DNA of 18,469 nucleotides. Origin: an uncultured Lachnoclostridium sp. (lineage in GTDB: Bacteria > Bacillota > Clostridia > Lachnospirales > Lachnospiraceae). The position numbers and the translations under genes are program-made. Below, in pieces: positions 6,740-12,835 of this stretch (positions are counted from its first letter, which is position 1; every line of letters begins with the position of its first letter). The stretch is taken from NCBI GenBank assembly GCA_902464595.1, contig CABQJX010000049.1, positions 1-18,469 on the forward strand, written 5' to 3'. A model generated the notes under the pieces. That model was not told the DNA's origin, did not search any database, and saw nothing but the letters and a program-made list of their open reading frames with translations.

Positions 6740-7234
6740 ATGCGGACAATCGAGCCATTTCAGATAAAAAAGATCTATGCGATCGGAAATGCCCTTGGGA
6801 TCACGGAGAAGGGCGGCGGGGAGGATGAACTCCATGCCCTGATCCAGGGGATGACCGGAAAAGAATCCATAAAGGCCCTGACAAGCCGGGAAGCTTCTGC
6901 GGTGATTGCCAGGCTGGAGCAGCTCCAGGGACTGGCTGCCTCTCCAAAGCCGTCCAAGAAAAAAGAAAAGGAGCATCCAGAGCGGCCGGGCGGCGTGACA
7001 TCCGGGCAGCAGAAGAAGATATGGGCGTTGATGTATGAACTGAAAAAGCATGACCAGTCGCCGGAATCTGCCCCATTAGGAGACCGCCTGTGTGCCGTCA
7101 TCAAGAAGGAGCTGGGGGTGGATGCCATTGCAAGGAAGCCATTCGCCTGGATCACATTCAGCCAGGGAAATACGCTGATTGAAATGCTGAAGCGGTATGT
7201 AGAGAGCCAGAAGCGGAAGGAGGCGGGGCAGTGA
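6740..7234 (+). CDS. gemA: GemA/gp16-family (DUF1018) regulatory protein
   Basis: A 164-residue protein of the Mu gp16/GemA family. Two similar halves are visible: IKKIYAIGNALGI...DELHALIQGMTGKESIKALT (1-65) and QQKKIWALMYEL...LGDRLCAVIKKELGV...FAWITFSQGNTLIEML (85-155), separated by a basic Lys/Pro linker (SPKPSKKKEKE). In Mu, GemA affects host gene expression and supercoiling; its exact action is unclear. GGAGAGGAG precedes the ATG. It sits just before mor, as in Mu. Its stop overlaps the mor start, suggesting coupled translation. Confidence 0.85.
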   Translation: MRTIEPFQIKKIYAIGNALGITEKGGGEDELHALIQGMTGKESIKALTSREASAVIARLEQLQGLAASPKPSKKKEKEHPERPGGVTSGQQKKIWALMYELKKHDQSPESAPLGDRLCAVIKKELGVDAIARKPFAWITFSQGNTLIEMLKRYVESQKRKEAGQ

Positions 7235-7557
7235 TGGATCTGCTGGATCATGTGGAGATGGAAAGCCTGGAGGAGGATCAGAAGAAGATCGCGGAACTGG
7301 TAGGGATGGAGGGCTTCCGCAACCTGGTCCGGACCTTTGGAGGCACTTCCATCTATATCCCCAAGGTGGAGAGCCTGGAAAAGACCGTGCGGGACCAGCG
7401 GATCCGGGAGGAGTTTGACGGGAGCAATTATAAGGAGCTGGCAATGAGATATGGGCTGACCGAAACCTGGATCCGCAGCATCGTCCTGGATAAGATCCGT
7501 GAGATCCGGGAAAAGCCGTTAGAGGGGCAGATGAGCATTTTTGATTACGGGATCTGA
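7234..7557 (+). CDS. mor: Mor-family transcription activator
   Basis: A 107-residue protein of the Mor/C activator family. In Mu, Mor activates the middle promoter together with sigma-70 RNA polymerase. The dimerisation part (FRNLVRTFGGTSIYIPKVESL) and the C-terminal helix-turn-helix (NYKELAMRYGLTETWIRSIV) follow the family pattern, including the GG-x-x-IYIP turn. ATG 7234 is better spaced than GTG 7231 from GGAGG at 7219-7223. It is the last gene before the AT-rich gap at 7558 and is followed by a terminator, so it should act on the promoter placed there. No second family member (C) is visible in the window. Confidence 0.88.
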   Translation: MDLLDHVEMESLEEDQKKIAELVGMEGFRNLVRTFGGTSIYIPKVESLEKTVRDQRIREEFDGSNYKELAMRYGLTETWIRSIVLDKIREIREKPLEGQMSIFDYGI

Positions 7558-7604
7558 CAACTAAATTTCTCAACTACTTTATTTGAAACTTTTCGATCGG
7601 ATGA
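7558..7604 (+). promoter_or_regulatory. probable Mor-dependent middle/late promoter region
   Basis: This 47-base gap is AT-rich, unlike its flanks. It has a direct repeat CAACTA at 7558-7563 and 7571-7576, about one helix turn apart (13 bases). It lies between mor and the next operon, where Mu-type Pm would lie. No good -35 is seen, as expected for a Mor-activated promoter. TTTATT (7579-7584) may serve as -10 but this is uncertain. The repeats are seen; binding by Mor is inferred. Confidence 0.4.
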
Positions 7605-7642
7605 GGTACACTTGTGGCAGAAACACAGGTGTATCTTTTTTT
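7605..7642 (+). terminator. intrinsic terminator between mor and the next gene
   Basis: TACACTTGTG (7607-7616) pairs with CACAGGTGTA (7624-7633) with one wobble, loop GCAGAAA, extended by a G-T and a G-C pair to 12 bp, followed by seven T at 7636-7642. This is a textbook Rho-independent terminator. It ends 14 bases before the ATG of the next gene. Any transcript reaching that gene must therefore pass it or begin within it, which suggests attenuation or antitermination. Confidence 0.85.
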
Positions 7643-7656
7643 ATGAGGAAATGGGC

Positions 7657-8010
7657 ATGACAGAGTGGGCGATCACAACTGCCGTCACCTTGGGGATCGG
7701 CATTATATCATATTTTCTGAAACGGACCATGAACCAGTCGGATAAAACGGTTCAGAAGCTTCAGGCGGTGGAACAGAGCGCGGTTACAAAGGAAGAACTT
7801 AAGGAAAACCGGAAGGAACTGCAGGAGGAGATCAACCGGATCCGGGAGGACTACACGCCAAAAAAGACCCATGAAAAGGATTTTGACGAGTGCCGGAAGG
7901 ATATTAAGGATATCAGGGCCAGCTATCTCACACGGGATGATTTTATCCGGGAGATGAACAAGATGGACCGGAAGCTGGATCAGATGCTGGAGCTGATGAT
8001 GAAAAAATAA
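7657..8010 (+). CDS. DUF2730-like membrane-anchored coiled-coil protein
   Basis: A 117-residue protein. An N-terminal membrane segment (about residues 3-20, EWAITTAVTLGIGIISYFL) is followed by a charged coiled coil (residues 30-115). This matches the layout of DUF2730 proteins found just before the terminase genes in Mu-like phages; function is unknown. A holin-like or XhlA-like role is possible given the fold but unproven. ATG 7657 is chosen because GAGGAA (7645-7650) is correctly spaced. In-frame GTG 7612 would lie inside the terminator stem. Confidence 0.72.
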   Translation: MTEWAITTAVTLGIGIISYFLKRTMNQSDKTVQKLQAVEQSAVTKEELKENRKELQEEINRIREDYTPKKTHEKDFDECRKDIKDIRASYLTRDDFIREMNKMDRKLDQMLELMMKK

Positions 8011-8026
8011 ACAGGAGGGGAACAGG

Positions 8027-8365
8027 ATGGGAAAAGAAGAAGAGAAAAGACGGCTGCGGGCCGGAAATTTCACATTGAACAACGGCAGGGTGCTGTCAAC
8101 AATCAACCTGCTGCGGGAAAAATACAATGACCTGCGCAGTGTGGGGAAAGCGGTCAGCTATGAAGGCATTGACCGTCAGGAGTTCATTGACAGCGTGAAT
8201 TTCCTGGCAGAAGAAGGGTATATCCATCTGAGGGATATGCAGACCCATGAGGAGGGGAACCTTGCAGACTGCGATTATCAGGCACTGGAAGCCAAAGTAA
8301 CAGGAAAAGGCATCCGGCTTCTGGGCGGCGGGCTGTCTGACAACATGGTTGACCTGGGCGGTTGA
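8027..8365 (+). CDS. winged-helix-like protein in Mu gp26 position
   Basis: A 112-residue protein. Residues 17-60 (LNNGRVLSTINLLREKYNDL, then DRQEFIDSVNFLAEEGYIHL) have the helix pattern of a winged-helix DNA-binding domain, ending in a wing-like IHLRDM and an ALEAKVTGKGIRLL tail. Mu-like phages carry a similar small winged-helix protein (gp26) just before the small terminase. ACAGGAGGGG (8011-8020) precedes the ATG. The role may be in packaging or regulation; it is not shown by the sequence. Confidence 0.68.
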   Translation: MGKEEEKRRLRAGNFTLNNGRVLSTINLLREKYNDLRSVGKAVSYEGIDRQEFIDSVNFLAEEGYIHLRDMQTHEEGNLADCDYQALEAKVTGKGIRLLGGGLSDNMVDLGG

Positions 8366-8367
8366 TT

Positions 8368-8928
8368 ATGGAGCAGGAAAGACGCAGGCGCAGTACAGGA
8401 AAGGTGGACAGGCTGCCGCCGGAGCTTAAGGACACCATGGAGCAGATGCTTCTGACTGGCTGCACATATAAGGAGATCGTTGCTTTCTTAAAGGAAAACG
8501 GTGAGGAAATGAGCCAGATGGCCATCTGCACCTATGCCAGGAAGTATCTGGCCACGGTGGAGATGATCAACGTGGCCCAGAGCAATTTTTCCATGCTGAT
8601 GGATGAAATGAACCGGTATCCGGATCTGGACACTTCTGAGGCGCTGATCCGGCTGGCCAGCCATCATGTAATGAATGCGCTGACCAATGTGGATGAGGAG
8701 CAGATGAAGGAGGTCCCCATTGAAAAGCTGATCAAGGAAACCAACGGCTTAATCCGGGCGGCTGCCTATAAGAAGCGGATCGAGGTACAGAACCGTGAGA
8801 GCTATGAAGCAGGGCTGGAAGCAGTCAAGAGCCTTGTGTTTGAGGCAATGGCTAAGGAGCAGCCGGAGCTGTACCGGCAGGTCAGCGCATATCTGAACAA
8901 AAAGAAACAGGAAGGTCTGGAGGGGTAA
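8368..8928 (+). CDS. small terminase subunit, DUF3486 family (Mu gp27-like)
   Basis: A 186-residue protein of the DUF3486 family, the probable Mu small terminase (gp27). The opening RRRSTGKVDRLPPELKDTME, then TYKEIVAFLKENG and SQMAICTYARKYL, is the family helix-turn-helix that would recognise phage DNA for packaging. The rest is helical, as in an oligomer-forming ring. ATG 8368 starts 2 bases after the previous stop; TTG 8362 would overlap it. The ribosome site is weak, so translation is probably coupled. It is separated from the large terminase by a NusG paralog and a leader, an unusual split. Confidence 0.85.
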   Translation: MEQERRRRSTGKVDRLPPELKDTMEQMLLTGCTYKEIVAFLKENGEEMSQMAICTYARKYLATVEMINVAQSNFSMLMDEMNRYPDLDTSEALIRLASHHVMNALTNVDEEQMKEVPIEKLIKETNGLIRAAAYKKRIEVQNRESYEAGLEAVKSLVFEAMAKEQPELYRQVSAYLNKKKQEGLEG

Positions 8929-8930
8929 GG

Positions 8931-9437
8931 ATGCGGTGGTATGTAGTTCATGTGAAAACAGGAGAGGAACAGAAAATCGCGGAAAGGCTGTCTTCCACTG
9001 GCTTCCAGGCGCTGGCCCCGGTGGAAAACCGTCCGGTACGGAACGGAGGGAGCTGGGGCATGAAGGAATATGTCCTGTTTCCGGGATATGTGTTCCTCCA
9101 GATGTGTTATAACGCGGAAAATTACTACCGTTTAAAAGCCATTCCAGGGATCATAAACCTGTTAAATGGAACCCTGAGCTATCTGGAAGCCGAGTGGATC
9201 CTGCTCCTTTCGGGGCAGAACGGACAGCCCCTGGAACCTTCCCTGGTAAAAGACAGGGACGGGAAGCTGGAAGTTGAAGCAGGGGTTTTGAAGAAGTTCC
9301 GAAGCCGGATCATCCGGCTGGATAAGCGCAGCCGCAGGGCGCTGATTGAATTATCTATCTGCGGAGAGAAAAAAGAGGTACAGCTGGGAATCCGGCTGTC
9401 GGAGGAAACAGGAAGCGAGCAGATGGCAGGCGGTTGA
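8931..9437 (+). CDS. NusG paralog, LoaP-like processive antiterminator
   Basis: A 168-residue specialised NusG-family protein. Residues 2-90 are an NGN domain (RWYVVHVKTGEEQKIAERL; signature FPGYVF at 50-55), which contacts RNA polymerase. Residues 112-145 form a KOW domain (EAGVLKKFRSRIIRLDKRSR). NusG paralogs such as LoaP, RfaH and UpxY act on one operon instead of genome-wide; LoaP acts through an RNA hairpin in the leader. GGAGGGG precedes the ATG and the gene begins 2 bases after the terminase stop. A composite hairpin-terminator follows directly (9476-9545). A housekeeping NusG is excluded by the phage context and basic KOW. Family is firm; antitermination of the late operon is inferred. 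Confidence 0.85.
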   Translation: MRWYVVHVKTGEEQKIAERLSSTGFQALAPVENRPVRNGGSWGMKEYVLFPGYVFLQMCYNAENYYRLKAIPGIINLLNGTLSYLEAEWILLLSGQNGQPLEPSLVKDRDGKLEVEAGVLKKFRSRIIRLDKRSRRALIELSICGEKKEVQLGIRLSEETGSEQMAGG

Positions 9438-9440
9438 TTC

Positions 9441-9464
9441 GTCCCGCTGCAGGAAGCCGTGGAC
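9441..9464 (+). promoter_or_regulatory. leader hairpin 1 after the NusG paralog
   Basis: GTCC (9441-9444) pairs with GGAC (9461-9464) and GCT (9446-9448) with AGC (9455-9457), around loop GCAGGA. It begins 3 bases after the NusG-paralog stop and lies 11 bases before the larger hairpin. LoaP-type leaders are known to carry RNA hairpins; whether this one is a recognition element is inference. The stem is short and interrupted. Confidence 0.35.
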
Positions 9465-9475
9465 ATAGGGAACAG

Positions 9476-9545
9476 GAACTGAGCAGGATAACCTGGTCGG
9501 GTGGCGGAGCCAACCCACCGGGGACAGGCTGCGAGGTTCTTTTTT
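9476..9545 (+). terminator. composite hairpin with U-tract before the large terminase
   Basis: The base is GAAC (9476-9479) with GTTC (9536-9539) and GCAG (9483-9486) with CTGC (9529-9532). Between them TGA faces GAG, allowing one wobble and tandem G-A pairs. The top is CCTGGT/ACCGGG (9492-9497 with 9517-9522), then GGGT/ACCC and GGC/GCC capped by loop GGA (9506-9508), with a bulged C9498 and A9512. Six T at 9540-9545 follow at once. This is intrinsic-terminator architecture with an unusually elaborate stem, directly behind an antiterminator gene. Pairing is by eye. Confidence 0.7.
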
Positions 9546-9552
9546 CATTTGG

Positions 9553-9610
9553 CTGCAATGCCGTTTAAATTGCGCAAAAACCCCTTTAAAACCGTTTAAA
9601 GGATTTGCAG
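9553..9610. promoter_or_regulatory. nested inverted repeats ahead of the large terminase
   Basis: CTGCAA (9553-9558) and TTGCAG (9605-9610) enclose a perfect 8-base palindrome CCTTTAAA-ACCG-TTTAAAGG (9583-9602). GCAAT/ATTGC is a further small inverted pair. CCGTTTAAA also occurs as a direct repeat (9561 and 9592). With the hairpins before it, this explains most of the 251-base non-coding stretch 9438-9688. An operator, promoter region or further RNA structure are all possible. Bases 9611-9688 show only the ribosome site. Confidence 0.45.
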
Positions 9611-9688
9611 TCGGGGAAATGTTCCAGCCGCAGGGAAAAACGGAATACGGGGCAGATAGGAAAAAAGATACAGACAGGAGGTGGGCCG

Positions 9689-11446
9689 GTGAAACGCCAG
9701 GGGAAACAGAACAGCATCAATACCCTGATTGGAGCATTGACAGAAGCGGAAAGCAGGGCGCTTTATGATGAGCAGGACACATCCGCCTACGATCTGGGTT
9801 GCCTTTTAGAAACCTTTTTACATAAGGATAGTGATCCTGCCAGGGTCCGGCTTTTAAAGGAATATGAGGCAGGCCTTCCTGCTACCGGGCCGGAAGGGAT
9901 CCGGAAACGTCTGGGAGCCATTGACATGGAGTTTTTTGGACGGGCCTATTTTCCGCACTACTTTTCAAGGCCGTCCCCGGAATTCCACCGGGATCTGGAT
10001 GCGATCTGGCAGCAGGGTGTGTTAAAGGGGCGCTATCCTCTGGCACCCAAGGATGCCAGGGCCATCAGCCGGATGCCGGGCTGCCGCCGGGCGGTAGCAG
10101 CTCCCCGTGGCCATGCCAAAAGTACCACTCTGACATTTAAAGGGACCATGCATGCAGTCCTGTATGGGTATAAGCATTATCCCATCATCCTGTCAGACAG
10201 TTCCGACCAGGCGGAAGGCTTCCTGGAAAATATCCGCGTGGAATTTGAAGAGAACGGCCTGATCCGGGAGGATTTTGGTGACCTGCAGGGAAAAGTCTGG
10301 AGGAACAATGTGATCCTGACGGCCAGTGGGATCAAGGTGGAGGCGATTGGCTCAGGAAAGAAGATCCGAGGCAGGAAGCACCGCAACTGGAGGCCGGATC
10401 TGCTGGTACTGGATGATATTGAGAATGATGAGAATGTGAGGACACCGGAACAGCGTTTAAAGCTTTCAAACTGGTTTAACAAGGCGGTTTCCAAAGCCGG
10501 GGATGATTATACGGATATCGTCTATATTGGCACATTGCTGCATTATGACAGCCTCCTGGCCCATACCCTTTCCAATCCCGGTTATAAGTCTATTAAATAT
10601 AAAGCGGTTTTGGCCTTTTCGGATGCGGAAGACCTGTGGAAGCAGTGGGAGGACATTTACACGGACCTTTCCAATGATTCCCATGAGGAGGATGCAAGGG
10701 CATTCTTTGAGGTACACCGGGAAGAGATGTTAGCAGGGACAAAGGTCTTATGGGAGGAGAAGCTTTCCTACTATGACCTGATGAAGATGCGGGTGGATGA
10801 GGGCGAAGCTTCATTCAACTCAGAGGAGCAGAACGAGCCCATCAACCCGGATGACTGCCTGTTCCAGGAGGAGTGGCTGGATTATTACAATGAAGCCGAG
10901 GTGGATTTCAAAGACCGTAATTTTATCTTTTTTGGTTTTGTGGATCCGTCCCTTGGAAAGACAAAGCACAGCGATTTTTCGGCTATCCTTACGCTGGCAA
11001 AGCACAAAGCAACCGGTTATATGTATGTGTATGACGCAGATATCGAACGCCGCCATCCGGACCGGATCATTGCAGATATCCTGGAGAAGGAGCGGAGGCT
11101 GCGGCGTGATTTTGGAAGGGGATATAAGAAATTCGGCTGTGAGACGGTACAGTTCCAGTGGTTCTTAAAAGAGGAGCTGGTTAAGGCCAGTGCAAAGGCA
11201 GGCCTGTACCTTCCGGTGGAGGAAGTCCCGCAGACTGCGGATAAGGTGCTGCGTATCCAGACCATGCAGCCGGACATCAAAAATAAATATATCAAATTTA
11301 GCCGCCGTCATAAGCGCCTGCTTGAGCAGCTTCTGCAGTTCCCGATGGGGGCGCATGATGACGGCCCGGACGCCCTGGAGGGCTGTCGGACATTGGCGAA
11401 AAAAGTGAAGAAGTTCCGGATCATGGACCGGGACAGCCTGGTTTAG
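9689..11446 (+). CDS. terL: large terminase subunit (packaging ATPase and nuclease)
   Basis: A 585-residue packaging motor. It would pump DNA into the prohead and cut it at the end. The ATPase has Walker A APRGHAKST (K144) and Walker B LLVLDDIE (D242, D243). The RNase-H-type nuclease has D419 (FGFVDPSLG) and the late acidic motif HDDGPDALEG (D557, D558, D561). The type resembles Mu gp28 and related headful or transposable-phage enzymes. GTG 9689 is chosen because AGGAGG at 9676-9681 is ideally placed and the frame upstream runs through the leader repeats. The portal gene follows after 15 bases. Confidence 0.93.
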   Translation: MKRQGKQNSINTLIGALTEAESRALYDEQDTSAYDLGCLLETFLHKDSDPARVRLLKEYEAGLPATGPEGIRKRLGAIDMEFFGRAYFPHYFSRPSPEFHRDLDAIWQQGVLKGRYPLAPKDARAISRMPGCRRAVAAPRGHAKSTTLTFKGTMHAVLYGYKHYPIILSDSSDQAEGFLENIRVEFEENGLIREDFGDLQGKVWRNNVILTASGIKVEAIGSGKKIRGRKHRNWRPDLLVLDDIENDENVRTPEQRLKLSNWFNKAVSKAGDDYTDIVYIGTLLHYDSLLAHTLSNPGYKSIKYKAVLAFSDAEDLWKQWEDIYTDLSNDSHEEDARAFFEVHREEMLAGTKVLWEEKLSYYDLMKMRVDEGEASFNSEEQNEPINPDDCLFQEEWLDYYNEAEVDFKDRNFIFFGFVDPSLGKTKHSDFSAILTLAKHKATGYMYVYDADIERRHPDRIIADILEKERRLRRDFGRGYKKFGCETVQFQWFLKEELVKASAKAGLYLPVEEVPQTADKVLRIQTMQPDIKNKYIKFSRRHKRLLEQLLQFPMGAHDDGPDALEGCRTLAKKVKKFRIMDRDSLV

Positions 11447-11461
11447 AAGGAGGTGGTGCAG

Positions 11462-12835
11462 ATGATCGTCTATATGGACCGGGCGTCGATCGAGGCGCTG
11501 TCTCTGGAGGATATCCGGGATATTGTCGCAAGGCACAGTCATAATACGAAATATGACAGACTGGAGCGTTATTATGTAGGGGATCATGATATCCTCCATA
11601 CAGAAAAGACAGACCAGACAGGTGGGAACAACCGGATTGTCAATAATCTGGCCCGTTATATTACGGATACAGCTACCGGATATTTCCTGGGGCAGCCTGT
11701 GGTGTACAGTTCTGAGAATGAGGAGTATCTGGAAATCCTGCAGGATATATTTGACTATAATGATGAACAGGACCACAATACGGAGCTTGGGAAGCAGTGC
11801 AGTGTGATGGGGGACTGCTTTGAGATGTATTATCTGGATGAATATGGGAAAATACGCATGGGCCTGGTTTTTCCGCAGAACCTGATCCTGTTCTATGAAA
11901 CGGAAAGCGAGTTTACCAGCCCTCTGGCAGCCCTGCGCCTGATCCATTCCCTGGATAAAAATGGGAACCTTACTCTGGATGTGGAATTCTGGACCCATCA
12001 GAAGGTCATATATCTCCAGTCACACAATGGCGGGGCCCTTGCTGTAAAAGGATGGAAGGAACATTACTGGGATGATGTGCCGTTCACAGAGTTTATCAAT
12101 AACCGGGAACGGATTGGGGACTTTGAGGGCGTGATCAGCGAGATCGATGCTTACAACCGGGTGCAGTCCAATACAGCCAATTACTTCCAGTATAATGATG
12201 ACGCCATTTTAAAGATCATGAAGCTGGGGGACGTGAGTACAGACGATATTCAGGATATGAAACGGAAACGGGCCATTATCCTGGAGGATGGGGGAGATGT
12301 GGACTGGCTGCTGAAGCATGTGGAGGACACGGCCCTTGAAAATTATAAGAATCGGCTGCGGGAAGATATCCATCTGGGGGCGAATGTCCCCAACATGACC
12401 GATGAAGCCTTTGGAGGGAACCTGTCCGGCGTGGCAGTGTCCTATAAGCTGTGGGGGCTGGAGCAGATCTGTGCCATCAAGGAACGGAAGTTTAAGAGGG
12501 CGCTCCAGCGCCGGATCGAACTGATCACCCATATGCTGAACCTCCAGGGGCATCATTTTGATTACAGGGATATTGATATGCGTTTCCGGCGAAATAAGCC
12601 CCAGAATATCCTGGAGCAGTCCCAGATTGTAGGCAACTTAAGCAGTATGCTGTCAAAAGAAACACTGCTGCAGCTACTCCCATTCATTGACAATCCCAAA
12701 GAAGAAATTGAAAAGCTGGATGAGGAACAGGAGCAGGATACAGAAGGGTTTGGCGTGTACCAGAATTTTGCCAAAGCCTTCCAGCCTGCAGAGCAGGAGG
12801 AGACACAGGCTGCAAAGGGGGCTGATACCCGGTGA
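11462..12835 (+). CDS. portal protein, SPP1 gp6-like
   Basis: A 457-residue portal protein, which forms the dodecameric ring for DNA entry and exit. The early pattern RHSHNTKYDRLERYYVGDHD...NNRIVNNLARYITDTATGYFLGQPV is typical of the SPP1 gp6 family and unlike Mu gp29 (DUF935). The C-terminus is acidic and Gln-rich. ATG 11462 is chosen; AAGGAGG ends 8 bases before it, while GTG 11453 overlaps that site. Its stop overlaps the GTG of the MuF gene, so the pair is probably coupled. With TerL it begins the SPP1-type head module. Confidence 0.92.
   Translation: MIVYMDRASIEALSLEDIRDIVARHSHNTKYDRLERYYVGDHDILHTEKTDQTGGNNRIVNNLARYITDTATGYFLGQPVVYSSENEEYLEILQDIFDYNDEQDHNTELGKQCSVMGDCFEMYYLDEYGKIRMGLVFPQNLILFYETESEFTSPLAALRLIHSLDKNGNLTLDVEFWTHQKVIYLQSHNGGALAVKGWKEHYWDDVPFTEFINNRERIGDFEGVISEIDAYNRVQSNTANYFQYNDDAILKIMKLGDVSTDDIQDMKRKRAIILEDGGDVDWLLKHVEDTALENYKNRLREDIHLGANVPNMTDEAFGGNLSGVAVSYKLWGLEQICAIKERKFKRALQRRIELITHMLNLQGHHFDYRDIDMRFRRNKPQNILEQSQIVGNLSSMLSKETLLQLLPFIDNPKEEIEKLDEEQEQDTEGFGVYQNFAKAFQPAEQEETQAAKGADTR

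Noticed and set aside
7076..7573. 165-codon open frame on the - strand over gemA and mor
   Set aside because: Ser/Pro-rich low-quality reading opposite two well-supported genes; no evidence of coding.
9605..9688. TTG start at 9605 for the large terminase
   Set aside because: It lies in the nested repeats with no ribosome site; GTG 9689 has an ideal AGGAGG.
11165..11998. 277-codon open frame on the - strand
   Set aside because: It lies wholly over the ends of the TerL and portal genes, whose motifs are certain; it has no ribosome site or recognisable domain and is a mirror of codon bias.
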